Of a stretch of 64,000 nucleotides of DNA, positions 1 through 14,312 are shown one piece after another. Within the stretch, counting starts at the first letter, position 1. Each line of letters begins with the position of its first letter. The notes beneath the pieces are model-generated. The model was given only the letters and a program-made list of their open reading frames with translations. It was not told the DNA's origin and made no database searches. The stretch is from Lyophyllum atratum (taxonomy: Eukaryota > Basidiomycota > Agaricomycetes > Agaricales > Lyophyllaceae): contig JACGCN010000002.1 of NCBI GenBank assembly GCA_014905825.1, positions 434,001-498,000 of the forward strand, given 5' to 3'. The translations under genes were made by a program, and so were the position numbers.

Positions 1-1213
1 GGAGCAGCCGCCCCTTGCCGTCCTCCGCATTCTTGAGAGCCGTCGAGCCAATCTTCCCCGTATACCCCGTCTCCCGCATCCAGCTCTCCAACGTATGTCC
101 CTTCGGATGCACACTCCTCACCCACTCCATATTCCTCTTAATAACATCATCCCTCCACAAACACCAGAACCCCGAAAAGCTCTGCCGAATCGTGGTCGAG
201 CCGTCGCCCTCCTCCTTCTCGTTCGCGATGGGGCGGTGCGCGCCCGTCAGGCACGCGAACCACTGGTCGAGGGTGAGGCGCTTGTGCACGGAGGGCGTGC
301 CGGTGACTTTGGTGAAGACGGAGGAGAGGTAGTCCCACCCGACCATGTCGCTGGCGATCTCGAGGTCTTTGCCGGAGGTGGAGGCGCGGTTGTCGAGGAC
401 GTAGCGGACCCACCAGCCGAGGTCGGAGAGCGCGATCATGGGGATGTGGCCGTCGCCGATGGGGGAGGCGAAGACGACGGTGCCGTCTTCGCGGCGGTTG
501 AGCGGGCCGCAGAGGGGCTGGGGGTGGCCGTGTCAGTTTTCGGTAGTAAGATAGGGGGAATAGAGATCGGGCGCACGTAGTTGAGCATCTCGAGGTAGAC
601 GCCTGAGGTGATGGAGGTCCAGGTGAGGCCGTCGCCGAGGGAGGAAGGCTGGCTCTTGAGGAACTCGTTCACGATGCCTTTGGCGTCGTGATGCTCGGCT
701 TTGTAGATGGGATCGTAATTCCCGAGCTTTCGGGAGGACGTCAGTGAAGATGATGAAGTCATTTCCGGGCAGTGCGCACCTTGCTGCCATAGTCAAGGTT
801 GCTCCAGATGAGGTGACGGGCGGAGGTGGTGCGCCTGGCGGTCTCATAGATCTTGATGCCGGCGTAGATTTCCCTTTCCTCGCCGACGGTGTAGGTGTCG
901 GTGTTGACCCATGCACCGTAGCATCCGTCGAGAGCGGCAGTGACAGAGGCGATGTCGTCGAATCGGCCTGAGAGGATGGAGCATTCAGATGCTGGTCATG
1001 CTTAGGGTGCGGTCGCGCATAACTACCTTGGACACATTCGACGCCCATGGCCTGGAGCTCCTGCGCGCGCCGGTTGGTAGGGTCGCGTGTGAGGGCGCGG
1101 ACGGCGTACGGGGACGGCGTACCGTCCTCACTCGGCGCGAGTATGGCAGGGATGACGGACATTCCCTGGGCACCGGTGGCGCCGATAACGAGGATGAGTT
1201 TCTTGGAGGACAT
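1..1213 (-). CDS. NmrA-like NAD(P)-binding reductase, 3' end beyond left edge
   Basis: The N-terminus reads KKLILVIGATGAQGMSVIPA, the Rossmann glycine motif GATGAQG typical of the NmrA/isoflavone-reductase branch of atypical short-chain dehydrogenases. It is followed by a basic RALTRDPTNRRAQEL stretch that normally contacts the NADP phosphate. At least four exons join in frame: about 1213-1027, about 966-780, about 728-590, and about 525 to the left edge. They give conserved NmrA-family blocks: FDDIASVTAALDG, HLIWSNLDYGSK, NYDPIYKAEHHDAKG and GHIPMIALSDLGWWVRYVLD. The start is the ATG at 1213, giving MSSKK. No stop is seen before base 1, so the gene is partial. Fungal NmrA proteins are cytosolic redox sensors or reductases of unknown substrate, and nothing here decides the substrate. 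The family call is solid; catalysis versus sensing is open. Confidence 0.87.
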
Positions 1214-2561
1214 GTTGTTGGGAGAAAGCACGAAGAGAGGAAGAATTTTCTACTCTGGTCCTTCGGTGAGGTGCTCGATACTTATATGGTTTTTCGTGAA
1301 CCACGGAGGGACTGGCAACAGCATCAGATAGAGAGGTTGTTTGGGGATATCAGGACAGAGAGACTTACTCGTTGTTCTGTTCATGCGCGTTGTGCTCTGA
1401 AAGGCGTGAGGAGGTGATTGCTAAGAATAGAGGTCGGCCGTGGTTTGGGAGAAGCCATAGCGGCTCCTTCAGGAAGCCCTACATCTCTACAAGAGGAAGC
1501 CTAGGTGAAAGGATTCTTGATCTGCTGTGAGATAAGTAAGGACATCGATCGAGGGATCATTAGGATGATAATACCCCGAGCAGTCCCCGATATGCCGCAG
1601 GCGATACGTTGGCTGCAGACCCAGGTCAATTCGAGCGTCGATCTGGCAGTGGGAGACAGAATGATGGAACGAAGTGCACTGCCACTGATGTCTGCCAGCA
1701 AGCCGGCCCGAACATTCTTTGCAGGCCACCATGACCACTCACGCATTTTCGACGTTGACTCCCTCATTGAGTCGTGGCTGTTGACGGTAATTACAAGACA
1801 GACGCTGGGTTGCCTTGTGACCATTAGACGCGCAAATTCGGTCTGCAGTCATTATCAGCGCCCGATACCTTCCTTGTGGCAGCATTTTTTCTACGAGGCT
1901 AGGTCCACTACCTCATAAACGCACCGAGGAGTCGCTTCTGGCTCATCCGATACGCCAGGAGTCTTCATCGTCGCTGGTGTAACAGCGACTTCACCGGGAC
2001 GACGCGCTATTCACCACTTCGCGAAGTTTTAACGACCCAAGCTCAGTTGGCAATACGACTTCTTCAATCTGCCAAGTCGTCTACATACCGATAAGAACAG
2101 GGACCAAGTATAGTCTCTCAGGACTCAGCTCGGTCTCGGCAGTCTCCCCTCCGCTGCCACGATCATGATCCCCTGCCCGGATCTGCGCCCTTCATCTGGC
2201 TCAAATTAAGGTTCAACTGTCTTGACACCTCGCAATGGCAGGCTATTAATTTTATTCGAAGGCATCTACCCCGGTCTGCTCAAACGCACCGGAACAGCGA
2301 TCGTTCTCCAGTTTGAGTTGATCAGAGACTCGATGATCAGCCGGCCGGGAGCGTCCTTCAACTTGCGTTCGTCAAGCATCGCGATCAGCATATACAAGTC
2401 CAGGTGATGTAAAAAAAGGGCTAGCATGTGTGGCGACGACGGCGTAAAATGCTACTAGAGATGGATCACGGAGTGGGGTTGAGCAAGAGTGGGGATGTGT
2501 AGAATACATACAAAACATATCGATAATCCAACAGAGGTAAAGTACTGAATGCGAACGTCCA
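1214..2561. other. Intergenic, no gene recognised
   Basis: About 1.35 kb between the 5' end of the NmrA-like gene and the 3' end of the NCBP3-like gene. Reading frames longer than 100 codons exist on both strands around 1500-1920, but they lie opposite each other, splice to nothing and carry no motif I recognise. Confidence 0.5.
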
Positions 2562-3932
2562 TCACTCTTTCTCGTTCAAAAACGCATCCATCTCATCGTC
2601 GAGCTCCTGCTGCGTCACCTTCCTCGGTTGATTCCGCGGTGGTCTATCTCCCCGACGATCCTCTCTCCGACTCCTTCTCTCACCACGCCCCCCTCTCGCC
2701 CTAGATTCCCTTTCGGGACCCCACTCCAACTTCTCAGACGATATACGCGTGCTGAGCTCTTCGGAATGCATTCGACCCAGTGCCCCTGCCCCGTTCCTTG
2801 CGCGCCGAGGTAACGGCGCTGTGAGCCTGTCAGCTAGAGTTGGGAGGTCCGGGTCCGGATGCGCGCGAATCAGGGATGTGCGTTCGAGTAGTGTCCGGCC
2901 GTCGTTGGAGATGTAGTCGGAGCGCATCTTCGAAGGCGGTGAAGGGGGAGGCGAAGGCTCGTCGTCCCCAGCAAGGAACTGATCTAGTTCCTCGTCTAGC
3001 TGCTCCTTCTGCAGCTGCAGCGGAACGTCTTGCTCATCGTCGCCGCCGCGCCGCCGTTTCGAGGCGGGCGGGAGACCCTCCCCGCCGTACGCTTCCTTGC
3101 CCGCCAGTCTCCCATGCTTCTTGTAGAAGGCGCTCTCCTGTCTCGCCCCCTTCTTCTTCACATCGTCGGGCAGAGCCCACCGCATCCTTATCGTTCCCTT
3201 TAAACCCTGCCCCTTGCCTAGACTGCTGTTTATACGCTCCTCCGGCGGCCAGAAGGTGATCGGGATGGGCTTTGCGGTGACGAATCCGTCGAGGTCGGGG
3301 TCTTCTGTTGCAGACTTGGACAGGAAGCGGTGTGCCATCCGAGCGGAGGCCCGCGTAGGGAAGACCAGGACACACGTGTTGTCGTCCACCCACTCGAGGC
3401 CCATGGGTTGGACGTCGAAGTGCTTGGCGTATGCGAATAGACGCGCCGTTGGTAGAAATGAGATGGGCGGGCCACGCAGGAGTAGGGCGTTCGGGCGATG
3501 CAAGGCGTCTAGTCAGAGGATAAGAGCGATGTAAATGAAGTGACCCCCTTGCAATTCGAGATAGCCGCAATTACCTTCGTCCATATCGATATCTGCTTCT
3601 GCTTCGTCCTCATTCTCCTCCTCCGCGTGTTTACGCTACGCGTTCCAAACCATACCAGAAAAAAAGGAGCGGCGGGGGATATAACTCTCATATCAGGTCC
3701 TGTTCGTGCACACGCTCCAAGGACGGGGCTACCGGCGCACCTTGCCTGCTCTAGCGAGGGACGTTTCGGAAAGCAAGTATACTTTCGTGGACCCTATGCG
3801 GTCGGCGAGCGATGCGCGCTCGGGGTCGTTGGACGGGTGGGTGGGGACTTGTTCTTCGTAGGCGACGGTGTCGTCGTAGGATAGGGCGTCGGCGACTGCG
3901 TCGGGGGAGACACCGTCGGGCCAGTTATCCAT
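2562..3932 (-). CDS. NCBP3-like RNA/cap-binding protein with C-terminal UAP56-binding-type motif
   Basis: Three exons (3932-3741, 3635-3575, 3508-2562) join in frame to 399 codons. Exon 2 is an acidic tract (AEEENEDEAEADIDMDEG). Exon 3 opens with RPNALLLRGPPISFLPTARL and continues to LEWVDDNTCVLVFPTRASAR. This is the divergent RRM of the NCBP3/DUF2414 family, whose hallmark is W-[LV]-D-D at the end of strand 2. The middle is low-complexity with KRRR patches. The RGG/RRE-rich tail ends in QQELDDEMDAFLNEKE, a close match to the UAP56-binding motif at the ends of ALY/REF export adaptors. Animal NCBP3 binds the CBP80-ARS2 complex and promotes mRNA export, and CBP80 and ARS2 are both in this window. 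It is divergent from KRR1 with 161 bp between start codons. The family call rests on the WVDD block and overall layout. Confidence 0.8.
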
Positions 3933-4093
3933 TGCTGGAGTGTGGTTGTGTTGAGAGGGGGCGGGGGTGGCGTAGAGGAGAGGAGAGGAGAGGCAATAGT
4001 GGTCGTGGCGAGGACAGTGATGATGAAACAAATTTCGGGAGTCGGAGACTGAAGTCACGATTTCTCTTTGCTCTCCACTCTCCACTCAACACT
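3933..4093. promoter_or_regulatory. Short divergent promoter between NCBP3-like gene and KRR1
   Basis: Only 161 bp separate the two start codons. The stretch holds GGAGAGGAGAGGAGAGG purine repeats followed by an AT-richer TGATGATGAAACAAATTT segment. The start codons must share one promoter region; no TATA box is obvious. Confidence 0.55.
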
Positions 4094-5700
<1,607 letters not shown>

Positions 5701-6764
5701 TGATGTTTTGTCTATACCGCCGTTTGTAAGTAACCTATGTACTTATCACCTTTGGATCCTGGGTGACTTCCCGTCAGCTTTCAGAATAGTATAATCCAAA
5801 CTTGAAAAAAGAAATCAAACTCTGCAGTTTCAGACAATTTTAGTTGCTGAACGAAACCGTGAGCCATCTTAAATATATATTCCGAATAAAATCCGCCCAC
5901 TTGCACATTCCACGGTGCTGCATCGTCCGTAGCATCAGAGCATTATCTGGATGCTTGGCAGGCCGCCGGCAATGTTCAAGGGCTATTCGGTATTCTAACA
6001 CAAGAACGTCTATTAAAATTACGGTGAGTCCTGACCCTCTTAACAGATTCGTTGTTTATTTGAGGGGTCTAAGCGATAACATCTGATCATTGATGAGTCG
6101 CTTATGAGTACTATGGCTCCCGGCATCACGGCAGGACGAGGCTGGACTCTGTTTTCATATTGAAATTATTCTGCCGCAGGAGTAAAAGTCCACGGGAAAG
6201 TCACGTACGGAAGCAACCACCGCTCGACTGTCTGTCATAATGCTTGCCGTTGCGACTGTGCACACAGCCAACAGTGGTGAATTTGCCGCCCACAGATTGA
6301 AACAGTCGATCAGCAGTCGATTGCGGTGAGTGGTCAGGTACCGATTCAGATGAAAACATGTCCACACAATACCCTGGCCTGCTTGCATCGTTTTGATGCC
6401 CTCCAAGGCAATCTTACTTAGTGAACCGCACACCGCCCGATCCGACCTTCGGCGGTGATTTTCTTTTAAACCATGAACACGCCACATCGCCTCACATAGC
6501 AGGCCCCGCTTGCCGTTCACTCAAACTCGCTTCATCGCGGACGGATTTCTAAATCCACGCGCAAGAACACTGATCCACCTTTTTCCCAGAATAGAATACG
6601 GGACCTACAAACGAAGAGTCCTGCACGCGAGCATCACTTCAACCCTGGCACCAGCTTGAGAACAACACATCGGACCTAACCGACACCCACACGTTCTACA
6701 CCTGTCCAGCCGACAAGAACATCCCCTCCCCCCAGCCACTACGCAGGGAAACGACCAGTTCCCG
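5701..6764. other. Intergenic, no gene recognised
   Basis: About 1.06 kb. It holds the 3' UTR of KRR1 and the promoter/5' UTR of the next plus-strand gene. The last 100 bp before 6765 are C-rich (CCCCTCCCCCCAGCC), a common feature of basidiomycete transcription starts. A 121-codon minus-strand frame at 6155-6520 shows no recognisable domain. Confidence 0.5.
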
Positions 6765-9623
6765 ATGAGCAACGGGGAGAGTTCGAGAGTCCGATACCAT
6801 TCGCTTCATGAAGCCGTTTATGACAATACCCGGCCAGAGTTCGACCCCCGCGCGTATGCCTATGGCACCCCGACAAGCGCCTCCACTCTCCTCGACAGCT
6901 ACCCCCCCACTCCGAATACAGCCTACGATGGTTTCACTCAACCTCAACGACCCCCATCTCCCGTGCTGTACCCTGGCGGACTACCAAAGGCCCATCGAAA
7001 GCATCCGTTTGCCCAGAATTTTGAGGCTCCCTTGTGGAAGAGCATCCTAGTGCACATAAGCTTGTGCCTCGTTGCCTTCCCGTCACTCTTGCTCATCACC
7101 CTTATCGCACGCCAGAAGCCGCTGTTTTGGACGCGGTTTATAGTTGGATTGGGATGTGGGGTCGTTGGTTTATCGCTTGGATTGAGCCTATTACAACTGG
7201 CGCAAAGTTTCTTGGAAGCTGCAGGTACGTCGTGGAAGTTTTGATTAGGTGGTTGATTATTGATTAGTTTCTTGTGGTCGTGGACAGCTTGGGCGACCGT
7301 TATTCATCAGTCGAGTGTTAGGGAGACGCCTGGGATCAAGCTGAGAGATCTGGCGGCTAGTTCAGGGGATCCTACGAGTGCTTGGACTGCCCTGCGCCTC
7401 TTGTGGGACCGGGCGATGTATCCGGGGACTTCACGCCGGTCGCGGGAGCACTACGAGTGTGTTCATTTCTCCTTCGTTTCGTGTCCCTGCAATTGATTGA
7501 ATGATGATGATGGTGCCCAGCGCTCGCCCGTGGTCGTTGGTTATTCTTTTTTTCCTTGCGCTCGTCGGGATCGCGGGTTCCTCACCTTTTGTCCTCGGAC
7601 GGCTGATTAACATCAATGCATCCGTCATTGTTAGTGCATTCAACCTCACCCCCTTTGGCGTACATTAATTGGTTCTCGGATAGCATCAATATAAAGATTA
7701 CGATGAAGTCGCCGTGTTTGGTGCTAACTCGGATGCTGATATCGCGCGCGCCACGGAGCTCGTGCCCACCTTTGACGTATGTGCGAAACGTCTATGAAGT
7801 CACAACCATCTCAATTACTTTGTTTCTACCAGAATTTTGCTCTCACGTGGACTTTAGCACCATTCTCGACCCATGGCGGCTTACCGCCCGTCGTATCATT
7901 CGACTTGGATAATGACACCATCTACTTTTCGGAAACGATCTTGTCACAGCTCCTTCCTGATGGCAGCGGATTTGGCACATTCGGTTCTGAGGTTATAGAT
8001 CCTTCCCTCAAACTTTCTACCACAAAGCAATCGACGACGGGTACTGCCAGTGAGATCGACCCTGGCGCGGTTCTCCGGTGTGTGTCTCCAAAGCTCACAA
8101 TCCATTATGGCCATTAAGTCGTTCTGGAACTCAAGATTCTCGCGATGGGGCACTCGTGTCCACTGTGCCAAAATCCCTAACCCAGACATAAACATGTAGG
8201 AGATCTTTCAGTCTTGTACGCGGACCGTTCTAATCCCCGTCTTCAGTGTCACTCGTGCCCCAAGCAGTTACAGCTATGTCTTCACACCGCGGGATGTGCT
8301 GAATACCTTGTTCTCATCGTTTAATATGGAGTACCCCGCTCTCCCGCCCTTCAACGCCACCCAAGTGTTGAACCCGAATGATACTCTGCCTGTAGGTCTG
8401 AATACTGATGAGACGGCTCTTGGAGGTGCGGGAAATTCCTCCCCATTTTGAACAGCCATGTTAAAACTTGTTTTATCACAGCGCTCTTCTACGGCAACGG
8501 AGTCGGGCATAGTTTCTTCAGTAGCCCTGTATCCATGGGTATGGTAGTTTCATGACGCCATTATCCGTTAGGCTAACCGAAGACCTGAATAGGACAAGAC
8601 GGAAATGGTTGGGTAACAATTGAGGAGGTTCTTGTAAGGCTTAACACCACATACACCCCGAATGGCACATTTCCTCGCAAGAGCGACCTCAGCGTGCCTG
8701 ACCAGTTCGGGAACCCGACCTGGATTGGATACGACGCTGCAGTCTGCGTACAACTCTTCGAACCATGGATTGTGGAAGTTTACAACACCACGACTGGCCT
8801 ACCGACTACCATGAGGGTCGTGGAAAAAGGAAATGAAGTTCGGTCGATTAACTCGGTGAAGCTCCAAGAGAAGTTAACAGGATTCCCTGTAACCGACCCC
8901 GACGTAAATCGGCAGTTGAATTCGAGCAAGCTGGCGGACGTGTAAGCATATTTGGGCATCCTCTCGAAGTCGGTCTTACAATAACGCCCGTAGGTATGCC
9001 TGTGGTCATACAAATAGTGTCAATCAAATGTTGAAGGTCGGTGGGCTTGACAAGATTATAGTGGTAAAAGTGACTGACTCTCGTGGGATAGGATAATGGA
9101 CGGGACGCGTTTTACGTACCCTCACCCACAGTCTGTCATGTCTATTTCTCACTTGCTACTCTTCCTGACGCGTCCCATTGATGCCTAGGTTGTTTCCTAT
9201 ACCGACGGGAAAGGTCCGCTGGGGTACACAGAGCTATCAGAAATTTACTTTGCCCAGGCCCGCGGATTGGCGGATGCAAGCAACGTACTCCCATACTTCG
9301 TTGGATCCGGGAAAACAGTTGCACGACGCTACCATGACCAAGTTTCATCCAGTGCCTCGGTCATTCCGCTCTATATGGGCATCTATCTAGCATTTATCCT
9401 AGTTATCGGGTTGGTCGCAGGGTTCTTCGTGCCGAAGCTCCCCTTGGATGTCCCACATCGTGGGTTTGAGGTCTATTCGTGGATAGCGGCATTCCACGCC
9501 GATGAACTGATAGGTGTGGGGAGGAATGTTCCTATATCCAGGAATATGGAGCTGGACGAGATTGAGCAAAGAATGGGCGACCTCAGATTCCGCTATGTGA
9601 ATCCCCAAACGTCTGATCCATAG
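6765..9623 (+). CDS. Multi-exon membrane protein with large ectodomain, unknown family
   Basis: I do not recognise the family, but the gene model is strong: eight or more exons join in frame over 2.86 kb to about 720 residues. The N-terminal ~90 residues are Pro/Tyr/Ser-rich and probably cytosolic (SYPPTPNTAYDGFTQPQRPP). Two adjacent membrane helices follow (SILVHISLCLVAFPSLLLIT and FIVGLGCGVVGLSLGLSLLQ). A third helix reads SLVILFFLALVGIAGSSPFV. Next comes a long, probably extracellular or lumenal segment with several N-glycosylation sequons (FNATQVLN, LNTTYTPNGT, YNTTTG). A fourth helix (YLAFILVIGLVAGFF) and a ~75-residue cytosolic tail ending PQTSDP close the protein. Introns use GTACGT or GTATGT donors and are 45-70 nt. 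The helix order suggests a surface or endomembrane protein; function unknown. Confidence 0.82.
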
Positions 9624-10009
9624 CATGCTAGGCGGACGTCATTGTATATTACATTAGGAGTCTAATTTAGGGGGGTTTCTGGGATACAATTTATAGTAGA
9701 GTTATGTCAATAGCTGATGGGCCTCTAGGCCTGCAGCTCGTTCCGGCTCGCGCCGCGCGGCCACCTTCAGCTCATAAATATGTCGCTTCAGTCGCAATCC
9801 CTCATTATATTCCGAGGTCAATTTCGCCGAGTTCACTTGCACGCGGCTCATAAACAAAATTCACCCTGACGACCTGTGATAACCGGTATCAATTGATTTA
9901 AGCCTCAAACTCAAGCTTCTCATTCGTCGTGGAACCTTGCTCAACGTCTGAAAATTTTGGTTCCTTGTATAGCCGCAACAGGAGGGAGCTGCAAACGACC
10001 GAGGTTGAC
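9624..10009. other. Intergenic between convergent genes
   Basis: 386 bp between the stop of the membrane protein and the stop of the copper ATPase on the other strand. It can only hold the two 3' UTRs; no gene or repeat is seen. Confidence 0.6.
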
Positions 10010-13000
10010 CTAGATTACATCTTCAGGGACTAATTTCTCAAAGTAAAGAATGTAAACTGACGATAATGCCATAGCCAACGATGACCACACAGGATTCAGT
10101 CTGGCGTGCCCCGCAGGATAAATCACGCCAGCCGCGATGGGCAAAGTGATGAGGTTATAAACGGTTGCCCAACCCTAACAATACTGATCGTCAGAGGCGT
10201 TATAAGGAGGCCCAGTAAACTGAATAGAACGCACAAAATTAAATTTGATCCTGTTGAAGACCTTTGTTGATAAATCGGTCAGAGTCAGCAGGCCGCGGAG
10301 ATTGGATGACAGAAGAACGAATTTTGCGCTGGTTAGCGCAATATCGCTCCCTGAGCCCATAGCGATTCCCACATCGGCAGCGGTCAATGCCTGTAACACT
10401 CTGTTTAGCACAACTACGATATTTCCAGCAGAAGATGAACATACCGGGGCATCGTTGATCCCATCTCCCACCATGGCGATAATCTGTCGTCCTTGACCTG
10501 AGTTTTTCTTACCACCGCGCTTTCTTCCAGTAGCCCGAACTCGCGGTAAGGTTTGCAGCCACTGAATCTTCTCTGCCTAGGGGCAGGTGATACCATATCA
10601 GCAACCTTCGTCAGAAAGCAAAATAGGTCATACTTTCTGTTGAGGTAACACTCCAGCTATAACGTTCGCCGACGGAATTCCAACCGACTTTGCAACAGCA
10701 GTTGCAGTTATTTGATTGTCGCCAGAAATCATCCATGTCTCGATTCCCTGAGAATGCAATCGAGAAATGACCCACGGCGCTTCAGGTCGAATGGGGTCTG
10801 CGATCGCGAAGAGGGCTGCAATGGAGAAAGAGTAGCCAGGCTGGATAGAGAGCGGGATAGTGCTTTCTTCTGGGCTGCTGAGCGCAAGGAGAACCACACT
10901 TTTCCCATCCGACTTCATGCGATGTAGCAGCTCGGAATCGTGTGGACTAGGGACCGCGCCATGTTCACTCAGCCAGGTTTCGTTGCCCAGTAAGGCTTCG
11001 ATCTCCGTCGTGGTATCTCCATGTATAAGGGAGAATGTACCTTTTACACCACGACCAGGCAGTTCTTCGATGTCGCGTCCAATAAGAGTAAACGAGCTGT
11101 GACCGTGAAAGTGGTTTCGTAGGGAAACACAGAGGGGATGAGAGCTTCCCGATGCCAGTCGCAGGACAATGCCCGCTATCTTAGCACTCCATTTCGATGT
11201 TTCGCTCTCAGCACTATTGTCCTTTTCCGTAGACGGCGGATGAATGATCTCGTCCGTGACCTTTGGTTCACTACCTTCCGTCAACGTGCCAGTTTTATCG
11301 AAAACGATGACATCGATCTGCGAGGCTTCTTGAAACGCTTCACCACCTCCTCGAGTGAGAATACCATGTTTCGCAGCAAGTCCAGAGCCGACCAAGAGGG
11401 CTGTAGGAGCTGCGAGGCCTATTCCGCACGGGCATGCAATCACGAATACGGATATGGCGAATTCGAGGGACCAAATTGCTATTTAGACAGATTAGAACTG
11501 AAGATGCAATAAATAATACGACTTACGCCATCCTCCTACGCTATTGGAGAGGTTTTCGGGTGGTAGAACCCCGCTTAAACCGAGACTTAGCCAGATAACC
11601 CAAGTCAAGATGGCAATGGCGGTGACGACAGGGACGAAGTAGGCCGTTACGACGTCCACGATCCTCTCTACAGGGGCTCTTTTGGTCTGGCCTTGACGAA
11701 CGGCATCTATCACCTTCTCCAGCCTATATTTGTCAGGAATCGTCAAAGAGAGGCTGATGCGGGCTTACATGGTCTCCCCATCTATTGCCTCCACTCTCAT
11801 ATCGATCACCCGTAGCTTGTTAATCGTTCCGACGAAAATTTCATCGCCCTTAGATTTCGCGATGTTGCGACTTTCTCCAGTAAGGGAACCCTCGTCAAAG
11901 TATGTGACTTCCGAAGAAACGATGATGCCATCTGCTGGGGGGGTCGCGCCAGGAGGAATGCGTACGATATCCCCCAACTCAAGAAGATCGGTGGATATCT
12001 TCTCGACCTTGGAGCCGGAAACGTGCGTCAAGTACTGTTCTTGTTTTCCATCGATCTCTTCCAATGACGAGGCAGAGGATAGAATGGTTTCAACTAGAAG
12101 AGCTTCCGAACTTTTCAATTGGCCAAGGAGAGTGACTGCGTTGGCTGCTTGGTGCTTGCTAAATGCCTCGATAAACCGTCCTATCAAGAACTGTAAGTAA
12201 GTATATGACCAGCACTAAGATGAAGCATACCGATGAGCAGGAACATGGTCAAGAACACAACAGAGTCGAAGTATGTACTCGACCCAGTCGTCACTCTGGC
12301 ATTCGTCGGACTTCTACTGGCAGATATAGCGAGCTCAGCGACAGAGGAAAAATAGGCCACAGATACTCCGAGGGAGATCTGCCAGTATTGATGAGCATTC
12401 GAAATGAGAGTCCAAAATGAAATTCTCTCACAAGCAAATTCATACTCCCAAAACGAAAAAATCTAGACGCCATCGAGGCACGGCTTGCGGGTCTCCAAAG
12501 GAACCACAGCTCCTGAAGCGATCGTCGGTGGAAAGCCTAAATCATTGTCAAAGGAGCTTCGACTTGAGGAGAGAAAATGGTATACCTCTGCCGAATAAAA
12601 CATAACAGGCGTCGAAAGGATGAACAGCACCCATTCGCCTCTAGATACCTCGCCTACCCACATGCTCTTGTCGAAATAACGTCGACCTGGTGAATCTTGC
12701 GGTAGTAGCGACATATAAACGATGCCTATGATAAAGATAGGAATCGCGACAATGACTGCGACCAAGAGACGCAGGAGCAGCTGCTTTTGTTCCTTCCGGT
12801 AAATGATGCGGGCAAGGTCGTCCGCCGTAGGAGGATGCCACATGGAAGCTGTAACGGGAGCAGCCGCAGAGATAGTCGACATTATAGTTCGAATTGTAAA
12901 TTCGGGGGCATGGGGAGAGTAGCTGAGACGAAGAACATTTCGAGGATCGCTGATATGAGGCTGCACAACCGTCAAATTCGATCCGAATTGCTCAAGGGCG

Positions 13001-13455
13001 TCCGTGACGTCCTTGGGGCTAGGGAATCGACTTCAGTATTACGTTTAAAATTAAGCCAAGCTGATCACTCACATTGCTTGCATTCCTTTGATCTCCAGCG
13101 CTATTGCCCTAGTGTTGTTCGCTTTCCCAGAGGTTCCCGCCGCTGGGATGGGCTTGATAGAAATAACCTGGCATTCGTAGCCGATATCCTCGATAAGGGT
13201 TACCACCGAGTCTACAAGGGATGCGCGGGAGACTACTGCCGAGGCCGATTTTCCCAGTTGGTTGACTGAGATATCGGACACACCTTCAAGCTCCGAAACG
13301 GCGTCTGTGATGGTCCGCACACAGGCGACGCAGGTCATCCCACCAACAGCTAGCTGAACCGCGCTGGGCGGTTCAGAGGTAGGTCGCAGAACTTCGATTT
13401 CATCGCTGCTTTTGGTCGAATCAGCGTTTCCCATCGCAGTCCCGAAAGCAGCCAT
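10010..13455 (-). CDS. P1B-type copper-transporting ATPase (CCC2-like)
   Basis: The protein starts MAAFGTAMG. It has one intact heavy-metal-associated domain ([20 protein letters not shown]). A second such domain has lost its cysteines and reads [18 protein letters not shown] where CxxC should stand. Membrane helices follow, then the actuator motif SLTGES, the intramembrane metal site [11 protein letters not shown], the phosphorylation site DKTGTLTEG, the HP motif SSHPLC, and the hinge [10 protein letters not shown] with [15 protein letters not shown]. Conserved distal helices read [30 protein letters not shown] and [15 protein letters not shown], ending at TAG 10010-10012. Such pumps load copper into the Golgi for multicopper oxidases such as Fet3 and laccases. 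All catalytic motifs are present, so the pump should be active. About eight introns are inferred from frame changes. Confidence 0.93.
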
Positions 13456-14312
13456 CCGGGTGAAGGAAAAAATTGTCTAAGAAATGAGTCGACAAGTTTG
13501 TAGTGGGCCCCTTTATAAATTGCAAACTCCTGAGTGTCACCTATTTTTGGGTCGCCGATCTGTCCTAAGACGCGGGGCGTTACATCCGCGAGATTTGGCA
13601 GCAGTAGTCCCTTTGTGTAGTGACAAAGCGTGAGCGAGGGCCAGCGTATCAAGTGATGTGCTTGTCGGGGGGTGATCCTACCCTGGGTATGTGCTGGTTA
13701 CCATGGTCGATGATTGTCATTGAACGTTGAAGTTGGACTTTGATTGGTACTCACCGAGTATTCCTGTCAAAGTCCTCGTAAGCGCTGAAGGTGGAGGTGT
13801 GCCATCTACATGTCCGAAGTCACTAGCACCAGCTCTAGTGGCAGCAAGCCTACATTCAGTAATAAATCACGATACCACTGGGCTCCGTAGGATGCTTACA
13901 AGATATGCAATTTTCTGAACATCAGTCTAAGGGTGGCGCCGAGGACCCTAAATACGTGATGCCTGACGGCCAGTAACACTGGAAACACTGGAATGAAACG
14001 AAATGGAAGCGTCAAGCTACGATGTCTTTATTTTAGAAATCATCTTACCCCTCTTAGCTTTGCGCTTGAAGTGGACACCGAAGGGCGGGAAGATAGACCC
14101 GGAAGAGTCAGTGAGCGCTTTTCTGAACACCAATCACCTTCCAATTCACACGCATGCATGTTTCCGCCGGCGGTAAGTGAGCCTCCGGGGGTGACACTTC
14201 TGACAAGCTGAAACGAATAAAGGCTGTCGAGACACGACATGCTCCACCTCCATCATGAGGCATTTTGTGAACACCAATGGACGCCTATTTGTCAGCAACG
14301 GTGGGTATATCA
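13456..14312. other. Intergenic upstream of copper ATPase
   Basis: About 850 bp. Holds the ATPase promoter; no coding segment, repeat or RNA gene that I can support. A 66-codon minus frame at 14040-14240 looks random. Confidence 0.45.
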
